From Amphiura filiformis (lineage: Eukaryota; Echinodermata; Ophiuroidea; Amphilepidida; Amphiuridae), in assembly GCF_039555335.1 (NCBI RefSeq), contig NC_092642.1:13650243-13714242 (forward strand): DNA of 64,000 nucleotides. Direction: 5' to 3'. A model generated the notes under the pieces. The model saw only the letters and a list, made by a program, of their open reading frames with translations, did not search any database and was not told where the DNA came from. The stretch's first letter is position 1; every line of letters starts with the position of its first letter. The translations under genes were made by a program, and so were the position numbers. This document shows, in pieces, positions 1 through 12,447 of this stretch.

Positions 1-1352
1 TTTGTGTTGTTTCTGTCTCACATGTTATCCATTTAAAAGCACTTTCATTGATGGTTGCTTTTTGTGAGATTTGTTGGTTATCCTTTTGATCCCGTAGACA
101 ATATTTTCCTGAAGCAGCAACTAGCATTGTCGTATCATTGAACAACTTGACTTTTATCAACTTCCCTTCCATTAATTTTTAGAATTTATCATATTTGTGC
201 TCTAAGAGGATTTTTACCATAATATGTAGGTCCTCAGAACAAACATCCGTATATGATATACGAGTACGCAATGTCTAAGAATTTAAATATTCGGCTGTTT
301 GCATATGTTTGAAATAAATATAGATTTTAAATAAAGTCACGATTATGTGAAAAACTGAAAAGGAAACATGCTTTTCAGCAACTTGGTTCTCTCATTTGAA
401 AGGAAATGGAAATGAGAGCTTACGCGAACTCACTCCAAACATTGTCAATTATTTCAATAATACGAATCAATCACACTTCATCTAAGCAACACCAAATGAG
501 ATATAATATATCTAGTTCATAGCATCATTGAACTCTTATAGAAAACATGATGTCGTATTTTTGTTTTTCTTCAAACCATTCGTGGTATCAATCCCAAACA
601 TTATAAAACTCTTACAATCCTAGAAGAATAACACCAACTGATATTTAATTTCAATTTATGAGAACTGAAAACGAGTACTTCTAAATGTATGGTTAAATAA
701 TGTATGCTTACTGGGGCCTGTAACATCAATACATACACATATTTTCAGTAGTGTAGCAAATTCTGTTATGAAGGTTAATATAGCTCAATAGTATTGAAAA
801 ATGTATCATGACTTCGCTACTCTCTGACATTTCTTTAAAAATAATGTTAATTAATTTTAACCATATCTAACAGTATATTTAACCAAATTTAACAGTATGC
901 CGTATATGACCAAATTAACAATATAGTGGTGTCAAACAGGTAATAATAACAGGCATGTATGTAATAAAATCGTGAGAGTCATACATACCATAAAAGCATT
1001 TAGAGGAATGTTGTTCTTAATTATGATCACGCATTTTTGATTTGTATGTGCTCTACTTCTAGCGTAATATTATTTTACCCGTTCTAGCGACGACAATACA
1101 AAATGAACATATCCTACAACTTGGTAATAAGCGTGCTGATACGTATTTAGTACTTAATATCCATTTTATAAAAGTAACGTTGTGTGCTTAGTTAAATGTC
1201 AATGAGAGTGCAATATAAGGATATTCACCCTTGACTTCGAAGACATGCATCCAATAATTCAGTCATAAGGATTATAGTAGAGTCTCAGCTAGACAATCAC
1301 TTACGTTAAGGAATCTTTGAATAGCTTTAAATCACAACGTGTGCAGTAAGTT

Positions 1353-1577
1353 GTGCTTCCTAATCATACGCCAGTTAATGCTTTGGTAAAAGCTTATTCA
1401 CCTAATAGTATGCACACTCATGAACCGCTAAATGTGTTTCAACAAGTCCATTGTGACAAGATTATACGACCCGAAGCACGCAAGAAAATTGCTAGCTACA
1501 ACTGTGTTCCTCCTGGTTTCTATCGTTGCATTTATACTCTGTCGCTGAGCGACATCCAATGGATTGCTGCCCAATAA
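1353..1577 (+). pseudogene. Frameshifted copy of the ORF at 18845-19228
   Basis: The reading frame is identical to that in copy 2 until an extra C (gacatccaatgg here, gacatcaatgg in copy 2) shifts it into a stop. A second one-base difference follows in a T run. The extra bases may be sequencing errors or real decay. I do not recognise the product. Confidence 0.25.
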
Positions 1578-4037
1578 AGTAGAGCGCTTTTTTGCTTCTT
1601 GGGAACCTGATTGGTCGGAAATTACGTTCAGTATTGAATATAATTAACATGATTAAGCTTTACCCAAATCGTGCTAATGCTTTGTGTGCATCAATTAAGG
1701 CTACAATTAAGACAATTTGCTAAAAACTCTACAAATCATTATACTATTGTATACTGAAATACAAACCTAGAGCACACCGTTCCACTGTTGGTTGTTCCTA
1801 TAAGATGCATCTTTACATTGTTAAGGCAGATATAATTATACAAAGAAGATGTATATAGTGTCGTAGCTAAAGTGACATAATATGTCTTTGTTGTTCTTTA
1901 AAATTAAGCCTTTACTGCGTTCGGTACTTACAATATACACAAAATGAAATCGTTTTAGAGAAAAGAGATATACATTGATCGAGTGTCCAATAACTGGGTA
2001 TTTGCTAAACATAGTAAATGTAGTTAAGAATATAAATTAAGCAATGTAAGCGACCTTTCAGACCTTTTTGCAGACTCAAATTATATTAGTTTCATATTTG
2101 ATCGTTAAAAACAACAACACTGATATACTCGTTTTAAAACACGTACACAGAATGATAGGGATTTATCTTGGGATTTTATCATTTTGAACGAATCAACAGT
2201 ACTGCTACCAGAATTTTGAATCCACAGATTATATTCAGATGATATCTTGATAATATCTGCCGGATCAAGTAAAATCTATCGTAAAAGGCACTAGCCACTA
2301 TGTGTAAATAAATAATACAAAACAGATACTGCAATGTTTCCATTATTCGATTTTCATTATCTGAATCAATATATTATTGACAAATAACACTTTGGTGTTT
2401 TGCAAAAGTTCATTCTACAGATCATATACTTTGAAAACTTGCTTAATTTATTGTTGTTAATGAGCTATGTACGTTTTACAAAAGGGTTGTTGTTTCAACC
2501 CTCTTTACAACATAACTCAAGAATCACAGGACCTACAAAAGTATATCTGTGATATTTTAATTTTCTACACGCTCGCTAGAAATTGAGCAATGCGATTTTT
2601 GCTAAAGCTCACTACCATTCGCAAGATGTTGTGAACTACATTTTTTCCGGCTGCATCTTTTCCAACAATATATCGTATAACCTTAAACCTGTCTGTTCCT
2701 AAGTAAATACAGAGTATCTACAAGCAAATAACATAGTAGATAGCGTATTGCAATTGGAAGGTAAATATTCTCAAGTTTTCTGTCAGGTATTCTGCAAAAA
2801 TATAGAGATGTATCTATTAGAACGTTAACAAAAATAGATACAGTATCTCTACATGGGAGAGCAATTGGCTTTGCGAAAAATGTCAAAATGTATTTGTTAA
2901 AAACGAAAAATCGTTAACTTCAAAATTGGATTCTCAGTCCAGGTTTTCATGAAATTATTCTATACCGCAAGCTATACAAAATTGACTTACACAAAATGCT
3001 GCATATAATATTGACAATATCAATGCTAGTTATTACTTTGTATGCATAGGTGTGAAACAGGAAGCAACTATTTTCATATTGTTTTGTCTGCATTATTTAC
3101 GAATTTGCATTAAAATTGTATTGTACTATGGCAGAGTATTCGTATCTACAAACGTACTTCCTTTATTAGGAAACAAAAATCCTTGATCGGTTTAAAATCC
3201 GTGAAAATTCTGTAATCCAACACAGATCTTGCATAGATTTTTCAAGCGATCGCAGGTTTTTCACCAAAAAATGTCTCCTAGTAATTGTAAAGTAAATTAA
3301 TTGTTTTTTAAATCTACATAAAATATGTTTATGTATCTATAACGGCAAAAGGACTATTAACCCTAAAACTGCTGAGCAATAGTTTGTAACACGGACTTCG
3401 AAAGGGTTGGGATGTTATCCCCCCCAATTGTCTATTATAAAAGTCATATACCGTTAAATTCAATATACAAAATGTACTGCAATTGGTCTTTTCTATCTTT
3501 TTGTCATAATATGAGCTCCCTTGCAAAATCGGGAAATTCTGGGTATGTACAAAATTATAGGCAAAATTGATGTTCGGCTAAAAATTCTACGAACACGCGA
3601 TTACACCGAATTTTCTCCTAAAGATAAAAGGAAATGACTATTTTAATTTTAAATAATGAAGAAGGAGGCGGCCTATATGCTTTACCCTGGCAGGGCGTAA
3701 GACAATGCGAAACACAAATTAATATATGCAAGGATCGGTAATTTTAAATTGACAAACACAAGGAAAAAAAACAAGTCAATATCTCTTTAAATAATTTTAC
3801 AAGAGGGAAATGAAAATCATGGACTTTACTGTAGAAACTTTAAGTGGGCCTCACACCCCCTTCCCGTGGGCATCTTTGATGTTCGCCCCCCCCCCCCCTC
3901 CCCCCTTAAGGGCTAGGATATCAATTTTATCAATACAATGAGTGTCTACGATGGATCTACGATTTGCTGAAGTCGTTTGTGCGTAAAGACTCGCATTTTG
4001 TTTTAACGGATTGAAAGAAAACTATAGGGGTAAACAT

Positions 4038-4713
4038 CCCAGCAAACACAAAAACGTTTTAAAAACGTTTTAAATAAGTTATATTTTGGCTTTTGGTTTA
4101 TGTTAAAACGTGTTAATAAAATTAAAATGTCGGGTTATATAAAGGTCATGATAACGTTTTAAAACGTTTTGTATGAAAACACACTACAACAATATTTTTA
4201 AATGTTTTCAAAAAATGTTATTGTAAACTATTTTTGCAAACATTTTTGCCAAATATTGTGTCAATACTTAAATAACATTATGTTAAAATATTTGAACCCA
4301 GCAAACACAAAAATGTTCTTAAAATGTTTTTTTTTTTTTTTTTTAATAACATTTAAATGTCGGGTTATATAAAGGTCATGAAAGCGTTTTTTAAACGTTA
4401 TTGAAAATATTTTGGGCAAACATTTTTCGCAAAATATTTTTTCAACCCCAAAATGTTTTGTATCAAGTTTTCAAGAATGTTTTTGGAATGTTATTAAAAC
4501 GTTTTTATACCCTTTATATAACCCGACATTTAAACGTTTTCTGTAAAGCATTTTTGTTTGCTGAGCAGTAGATTATCAAAAAATGTTTTTTAAGGTTATG
4601 AAAACGCTTTATACTCTTAATATACCCTTTATATAACCCGACATTTAAACGTTTTCTGACAACTTTTTATAACCTTTTGCGAATGATGTCGAAAACGTTT
4701 TGTGTTTGCTGGG
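4038..4713. mobile_element. Palindromic MITE, CAGCAAACAC family (copy 1)
   Basis: The termini are inverted: CCCAGCAAACACAAAA at the left and TTTTGTGTTTGCTGGG at the right. Between them runs an AT-rich, largely self-complementary body with repeated AAAACGTTTT blocks. The word TGTCGGGTTATATAAAGG occurs forward in the left half and as CCTTTATATAACCCGACA in the right half. A second CCCAGCAAACACAAAAATG lies internally near 4297, so the element may be compound. No coding capacity; a non-autonomous DNA element is inferred. Confidence 0.8.
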
Positions 4714-4819
4714 ATAGGGAGGTTCGTACACCCCTTCGTTCTTCTAGGGGTAATGACAAACAAACATTTCCATAATACCGTATTATAAAGCACTATTTTA
4801 ACAAATTAATCGTTCAAAC

Positions 4820-5328
4820 ACGAGCTTCAATACTGCGGTGACCTTCATTTGGTATTTTTATATAACTACTAAAACAAAGGATAACAAACGAATGTACAGG
4901 AATATCATATTATTTGTAAACTTATCAAACTAAGAAGGAAACTGAGCGGCTAAAATATATCGTTAATAACCAAAATAGGTTTATTTTGTATGATTTTTGC
5001 CGTTTAACGGGGCTAATGATCAGATGATGGATAAGGACTTGCCACTCGAATCCGCAAAGATCTGCATCTTAACGAGCTTCAATACTACGGTGACCTTGAT
5101 TTGGTACTTTTATATAACTACTAAAACAAAGTATAACAAATGAATGTACAGGAATATCACATTATTTGTAAACTTATCAAACTAAGAAGGAAACTGGGCG
5201 CCTAAATAATATCGTTAACACCCAAAATATGCTAATTTTGTATGATTTTGGCCGTTTAACAGGGCTAATAAGATCAGATGATGGATGATGGACTTTACCA
5301 CTCGAATCCGCAAAGATCTGCATCTTAA
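4820..5328 (+). repeat. ~252-bp tandem duplication, two units (copy 1)
   Basis: Units 4820-5071 and 5072-5328 both begin acgagcttcaatact and end near gatctgcatctta. They differ at scattered positions, so this local doubling is older than the large duplication that copied it. Confidence 0.85.
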
Positions 5329-6492
5329 TAAAATAACCCAAGAAAGGTCATCGATGCACATATCTTCAATGCAACGTTGAACATTGTTGAATTGCGCAAT
5401 AAATATATAAATAGCAGGCATCATCTATAACACTTTAAAAATGACTCCCACATTAGATGTGAGCGTATGATATGAAGACTTCCAATTCTTATTTTAACAC
5501 TGATATATTATATCAGTTTAAAACAACAATCGGCCAAACATACCTAACAAGTTAATATTGTCTTTTTTTTTCTCGACCAGTTTATTACATTTTAAATTGA
5601 AAAATCCCTTAAACTTGAACACATGAAAATACATTCTATTAGAAATAGGCAAAGCAGTCGTGAAAGCCTCCTTAAGAATGTCACATTTGAAACACTGACG
5701 GGAAAATAAGTTTTGATGTATTTATCACGCACACGTATGTCTACTTTGATAGGGTAAACCCTGGAGAACATATCACTGACAAGGACCTGTCGCATCTCGC
5801 TTGAGCTCCTATCAACACGTATTACCCTTGTAAAATCTATATTCGACTTGTTAGTTTTAGACAGGGAGCACGCCCCGACTAGCCTACGGTAAACAGGTGC
5901 TTTAGAAGACCACTGACCTCCATTTTTGCCATGGAGGCCGTTAGCATTGGTATCGTGGGTCATGGCAAGCGCACACTTTGTCCATCCGTTGTTTGTCTGG
6001 AATGCATGTCCATTAAATTGGAGTTGGTGTGCTGCGAAGCAGGTCATATTTACTTTTAAGGTCCGTACTGGTACATTTGGTATAAAAATACGATACAAAT
6101 GTAATATAAACAACGTGTTCTTTGCTTCTGGGATAAAGAGGAGAATTCACCAGCTCCCAATATTAAGTGTGCTGTTGAGCCATGCAGGCATTTGTCAATA
6201 GCCATTGGGCTAATAGATTAAATTTTTAGAGGTAAAAATATTTATTTGGAATTGGTGGTCTGTTCTGCAAGATCATACAGGTTTGCTTTCAATTTAATTA
6301 TGGCTTATGGAAAGTATTGCTTATCAGTTTGGAGAAATGTACATTGCTAATCATGCTAATATCAAACGATATCGTTGAAGAATAAGGCGACTTCTAAGTT
6401 TAATTGTTTGTTTGTCCTCGACCGCCCTCTTGTCAGACCGCACCAATGTTATTTTTATTTATTTATTTATTTTTCAGATTTGTAGTATTCCT

Positions 6493-6757
6493 GGGCCCAA
6501 AGCTAAGCTAGGATCATTCATGGTTGACTTAAAACAAATATATTTTGCATCGTCAATATGCAAAGTTAGTTTGTGTTTATGTCATTATATATCAATGATG
6601 TCAAAATACATTGATTTGTATCCATTTTGAAATAATTTTAATGATTTCATAATGGACTATGACATGAACACAGATTATAACTTTGCATAAGACACAAAAT
6701 GTTTTTTGACTTATTTTTCGTTTTAAGTCAACCATGAATTATCTTAGCATTTTGCTC
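6493..6757. mobile_element. Inverted-repeat MITE-like element (copy 1)
   Basis: The left arm contains gctaagctaggatcattcat and continues into ggttgacttaaaac. The right arm contains gttttaagtcaaccatgaat and then tatcttagc, its reverse complement. The arms are about 38 bp and the spacer about 180 bp. No ORF or target duplication could be assigned. Confidence 0.6.
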
Positions 6758-7100
6758 TGGCCTTTGCAGTTACGATACTTGTATGGAACTTTTCAAATAT
6801 TTTTGCCGACAATATGTCATACTCGTTGTCGGTACACTGTCTACATGCGTGGTTCAATCGCGTCTGCAGTATGGCCTTAGATACCAAAATCGTGGACATA
6901 TATTCGTGGGCATATATAAAATATTATATAAGATAACATCGCAGAAGATGTTCAACTGATAGAAGTTAACGTAGGGTTATCCAAAAGTGGCCATATCGAG
7001 AGACCTTGGTCTCCGATACGGCTGAACTTCCACTGGTGAAGGAGATTTAAAAAAACAACTAATCATTCGTTGTCAAGATTATTTCTTTAGACCAATAGAT

Positions 7101-7371
7101 ATTAACATAGAGCAGAGAAACTAAATCATTAGCTTGCCAGTATTATTACACAGCATTTCGAACACAATTATCATGATTATCGCGATGGAAAATATATAGC
7201 AATTAGGTTATAATTTAAAAAAATGTTTGAAAGTGCATTAACATAGAGCAGATATACTAAAGCATTTAGCTTGCCAGTATTATTACACAGCATTTCGAAC
7301 ATCATTATCATGATTATCGCGATGGAAAATATAGCAATTAGGTTATAATTTTAAAAAATGTTTGAAATTGC
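7101..7371 (+). repeat. ~136-bp tandem duplication (copy 1)
   Basis: Two head-to-tail units, each starting attaacatagagcag and including a cacagcatttcgaaca block, with a few differences between units. Confidence 0.85.
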
Positions 7372-9265
7372 AAGCGGCCTCTTAATTATTCCGGCCTCAT
7401 TTAGTTGCAAATTTTATGACTTCTTTTTTTCTCGGATTCAACCTGTTCAAAGACGCAATTAAAGTAATAAGAGATTGCTAATAATATCGTCTTACAATAG
7501 ACAGGATGTGCTCGTTAGTGTTCATAATTGTATTATTATGTACTTTTCAACGAGATGACAGTATGTAAGGTATTAATTGCCATTTATCTTTGCACTAGAG
7601 CAATTATACCTAAGATGATATTGCAACAATAAAGCCACCTGTTATAAGATTATAAAAACAATAAGTGAAAAAATTATCACTTTAAATTGGTAGCACTGAA
7701 ATAATAATGTTGAAGTACGAATTACCTCTCCAATCAACTGGAATTAATAAGATGAGCTGATCGTAATTTATTACCGCTCGTTACTATCTTGGTCTGATTA
7801 ATTTGACCTAAAGTTTAAAAGACAGCAGTTTTAAAACACCTTGTACATGTTGTATTGTATAAACCTTTAGATGTTTATTGGGCCGTAAAATGCAATTTAG
7901 CATTTGTTCTATTTGCATTTAAGTGATACAAACCTAATAGTAACCCAAAGGTGGCCCTCGTGTGTGTTTTATATAATAAAGTCACATTACATCTTGTCCA
8001 CAAATGTCAATGTAAATTAAAGATGAATAGACATGATTGAAATTAATGCAATTTATGATGTTAAGACAGCTTACACGTACCTCGTAAAATACAAACCAAT
8101 CGGAATGTGGCACTAGCGACTTACGTGTAAATGGAATTGTATTACATCTTATGCATTAATGTTATATCAGAACATAGACTCTATTTAGAACCATATGTAT
8201 TTGATATCGTGATTTTAATTACAAAAATCTAATCATTTTAATCATACGTCTCTCAACAAATATCCGCTATTTAATAAACTGTCATTGTCTTTCAAATACA
8301 TCACGTGTTTTGCGGTACTGTGATAAACGCACAAAATAATTGGAATTTCATCAATCTAGGCCACTTGTACACTTGGGGAAGATAATGTACCTATTTTAGG
8401 TCTCTGGGTACAATTGTATATCAAAATAAGCCGATTTAGTCGACTTATGTTCCCCGATTGGTTTGAAATTTTCACTGCTTCAATCAATTGTACGTTCTTA
8501 TATTGATAGGAGGTATTTTTCTATTGTCATGCCCTCTTTTCCGCTTGTTGCTTTAAAAATAAAATATAGGTTGCCATGTCATTTTGACGGTATAAAAATA
8601 ATTTGGCTGTTAGAGCTTCATGCATTTTGCTTATAGATTTGAAGCATATAATGCAAACTTTGTAATATTTTTTTTTAATATGGCAGGCTGAAAATCGAAC
8701 ATATGTTGTAGGGCTCTTATCAATATGGTTTAACTGGATCTTGTTTAGATTTAAATTGCGCTTTAATGATGACAAATCCGGAGGAATTACATTTGTTATT
8801 AATGAGGTAGTTTTATTTATATCAGAGAGTTTGCAATGTTGCATACGCGCTGCGTAGACCGTTCGTTCTTCGCACGTGCAGAATCAATAAAATGCTGGCT
8901 TAATACGCGATCTCGCCTCGTCACAGGAGAGTGGTTTTGAATAGTTACACGGGCGTATGATCACGGCGTTTATTATGTTTTGGACTTCAGTAAATTATTT
9001 GCTTGTATATTTTAGGTGTAATAAGAGTAATATAAAACATACCTTCTCTTTGTTATGGATTTTCGTTGCTTTAAGCCTATTTCGAGTGGAGAAACGTATT
9101 CATTGGACTTATAAAGCCCAGGTATATAGCAATCAAGAGAAATGGGAGACATTTGATTATTCCATCTGAAAGAGAACAGAGAACATGGGCTAATAGACAA
9201 ATGACTGATTCAGAAATGATACAAGTTAGTGTTTACGATAAAGATAGACTAGTGTTTACTTACCT

Positions 9266-9465
9266 NNNNNNNNNNNNNNNNNNNNNNNNNNNNNNNNNNN
9301 NNNNNNNNNNNNNNNNNNNNNNNNNNNNNNNNNNNNNNNNNNNNNNNNNNNNNNNNNNNNNNNNNNNNNNNNNNNNNNNNNNNNNNNNNNNNNNNNNNNN
9401 NNNNNNNNNNNNNNNNNNNNNNNNNNNNNNNNNNNNNNNNNNNNNNNNNNNNNNNNNNNNNNNNN
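9266..9465. other. Assembly gap (200 N)
   Basis: Exactly 200 consecutive N, typical of a placeholder of unknown size. It lies where copy 1 of the duplication stops and a diverged third copy starts, so contig order and true distance here are uncertain. Confidence 1.
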
Positions 9466-10695
9466 CCCCAACGGCCCTCGTGTGTGTTTTATGTAATAAA
9501 GTCATATTCCATGTTATCCATAAATGTCAGTGTAAATGGAAGACGTTATAGACATGATTGAAACTACTGTAATTTATGATGTGAAGACAGCTGACACGTA
9601 CCTCGTAAAATACAAACCGGTCGGCATGTGATATTGACGACTTAAATGGAATTGTAATACGTCGTAAGCATTAATATTGTATCAGAACGTATTACTATAC
9701 ACAATCATATTTATTTGATGGGTGATTTTAATTACAAAAAAGTAATCGCTTTAGTCATACAACTTTCACAATATATCTGCCATTTAATATGCTGTCATTG
9801 TTTTTCAATATCTCATTGTCTAATATAGTTTTTCCCGTAACAAGCCCATGTGTTTTTGCGGTAAGGTAATAAACGCACAAAATAATTAGAATTTGAGAAA
9901 TCTAGGCCACTTGTACTCTTGGGGAAAGATAATGTACCTATTTTAGGTCTCTGGGGTACAATTGTATATCAAAACAAGCCGATTTAGTCGACGTGTGTTC
10001 CCATTGCTTTGCAATTTTCATGGCTTCAATCAATTGTACGTTCTTATAATGGATAGAAGGTACTTTCTATTGTCATGCCCCTCTTTTTGCCGCTGTTGCT
10101 CTAACTATAGGCTGCTATCACTTTGATTTCACACATTTTTGCAAGGGTATTGCGTACATGTAAGAAAATATTTCAACCGCGACAGCAACACGCATTTTGT
10201 TTTATATGCAATTGATGCACAGATTTCAAATATTAATATCATACTATTTTAATATATATAGAAGACCAACACATGAACACGTTTTGTGGTACTTCTGTGT
10301 AGCTGTATCAAATCTCTAAACAATCATGCTTTCATTGTATCTTGTTTTAATTTAAATTGCGGCTTAATGATGAAAATCTGCTGGAATTACATTTGTAATT
10401 GAGGTAGTACTATTGATATTATGTCGCTATTTAATATGCCTATCTCTTGGGTGTTAAAATATAACACATCAACACAACTTGCTTCAGGTGACTTACCTGT
10501 TGGCAGGATTGGACTTCAGTCAATTATTGTAAATTGTTTAGGTGTAATAAGGGTAATATTGAAATGCCTTCTCTTTGCTATGGATGCTAAATAATGCTTT
10601 CAGGCCATTCCAAGTTATGAGTAACGTATTCATTAGACTTATAAATCAAATGGCAATGATTGAAAGCAATCAAGAAAAATGTGACATTTCAGTAG
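9466..10695 (+). repeat. Diverged third copy of the duplication's right end
   Basis: This stretch aligns in order with 7944-9160 and 25383-26592. Shared landmarks are the start (ggccctcgtgtgtgtttta), a stretch containing acctcgtaaaatacaaacc, the segment gccacttgta, and the end near ggtgtaataagggtaatat. It is far less similar than copies 1 and 2 are to each other, with many substitutions and several indels, so it comes from an older duplication. No gene is visible. Confidence 0.85.
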
Positions 10696-10954
10696 AAATT
10701 TAAATTGACAAGTTGTGATGTTAATTCTCAATGTATATACATATTGTAAAAAAATGGAAGTATAAGATCTAATCCAATGCTAATTAATACAAACATAATA
10801 TTTCGTTTCATCTGTCACGGCTCAATCCATTTCTGTATAGACGGTCAAAACAAACACTGAATTTGAACGTCCCGAGTTTAACCATATATTCCACCTGCTC
10901 CAAAATAAGTAGCAAAATCAGTGATAAATGAAAGTTGCTGTTCAAATTGAACTT

Positions 10955-12447
10955 GTAAGGGTCTTTGGGTGACAAGGGGTCTTCGGGTGACAGAACATGT
11001 GTTTCCTAAATATATATGGGGTCTTTGGGTGACAGCGACGCTGAAAGGGGGGGTCTTAACAGCCCTACATACGCGTCACCTCCAAAAGTGGGGGTGCCCC
11101 GGGGGGTCCTTCAAGGATCGGTAAATGGTCTACTCCTATTTAAACTGTTGTACGTTCCTTTTGGAGATGCCATCGATGCACATAATATCAATACCAGGAC
11201 TTTTACGGATGACACGCAACTATCTACTTCATCCAAGGGCAGCCGGAGCGTGCGTTGTCTTACTGACATCAACGTGGACTACCGTGAACAGAGTGGTGTT
11301 GAATTCCCATTAGTACCAAATTTATGAAAACACCATCTTTCCCAAAAATCACTATCGTCATAATATTGTCTCCATGCTACTATAATTGCTTAAGGCATTT
11401 TTTTGTAATTTTAAGAACAAGGAAAAATAATATTCAAGCATGCATCAATTACGTAATCGCCCTATTCGTTTCTGATTATTCCTTTTAACTTATCTCACTT
11501 TCATTTGTTCTGCTGCAATGATTGGTTAATAGATATTTTTAAATGCATAGTTGAACCATTATTTTACTTGTTCTTAAAATTACCACAAACAAAAGACTTC
11601 GGCAATTATCGTAGAAGAATGCCGATATCTGAAATCGAGAACTCGCGAGTTGCACAAAATCTTGGTGCCATATTTGACGGTTTATTGGACATGAAAGATC
11701 ACGCAAAAGGTGTCGCCCGGGCTGTATCATTTGTAATTTACTGGAATTGTTTCTTCACGCCTAGACTCATGTTGCCATTATTCTTCAGGAATATGAACAT
11801 GCGAAATTACAGAGTACAGAATTCCGCATCCCGATTTGTTACCAGGTGAGAAAAGCGTTATGAAACCTGTTTTTATTGACATCCATTGGTTGTCCGTGCA
11901 ACAACGTAACGTACAAATCGCTTTGATCACTTCAAGGAAATACACGGATTAGCTTCAGTGTAAATAGACCTTATTGAAGAGCGCAAGACACTGAGGTCCC
12001 TGAGATCGGCTACAGATATCATTTTATGCCCGCCAAAGATCTATGGTGGTGGGGCATTCGCTGTGGCAGCGCCAAAAGTATTGAAGTGGCTGCCATCCAA
12101 GTTACGTACAATAAAGTACTTGATCTCCTTCAAAAAGACCCTAAGTCATACATATTTTACCTTATGTTTAACTAACTAGATATTTCGGTTTTTTTGGGCT
12201 GCTGGCATTTCTGCAATTATCATGTATTTCTGTTTTCAAGTTGTTCATAAATTGTCTATTATTGTTATTGCTTTTAGTTTTTTTGATGTTCTGATGTATA
12301 CATAAGGTATATTTTAGTACATTTTAATCTTGTAGTTTACTTGTAATGTTTTTTATTTGATGTAGATTGTATATTTAGTTAATTTAATCATGTTAAGCGC
12401 CTCGGTTTGCATTATAAAGCGCTTTATAAATGTTATTTATTTATATA
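10955..12447 (+). pseudogene. Non-LTR retrotransposon (LINE) 3' part, decayed
   Basis: At 11081-11230 a frame encodes GVPRGVLQGSVNGLLLF and then FTDDTQL. These correspond to the palm motifs of LINE reverse transcriptases (the PQGSVLGPLLF-type block and the catalytic Y/F-x-DD block; here TDD). From about 11600 to 11850 a second frame carries the NLGxxFD motif and a RVQNSASRFVTR block typical of the region after the palm. From about 11950 to 12172 further frames give RSLRSATD, then FAVAAPKV and SFKKTLK, the usual C-terminus. The 3' end has aagcgcctcgg followed by aagcgctttataaatgttatttattta, a common LINE tail. Frameshifts, stops and a missing segment between the palm and thumb (about 11320-11590) show it is dead. 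The exact clade (CR1/Jockey-like) is not resolved. Confidence 0.85.

Larger units (their letters stand above)
1..9265 (+). repeat. Large direct duplication, copy 1
   Basis: This block matches 17503-26701 in the same order and orientation over about 9.2 kb. In the first ~1 kb I counted by eye about eight substitutions and about eight one-base length differences; many of the latter fall in homopolymer runs. The copy ends at a run of exactly 200 N, so its right boundary is set by the assembly gap. It begins at or before the window edge. Inside are a palindromic MITE, two local tandem duplications and an inverted repeat, all shared with copy 2. I found no convincing host gene in it. The block could be a recent segmental duplication or two haplotypes placed in series by the assembler; the sequence alone cannot decide. 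Confidence 0.95.

Noticed and set aside
5592..6201. Overlapping ORFs on both strands in the duplication
   Set aside because: Their frames change between copies 1 and 2 through one-base indels, and no motif is present on either strand.
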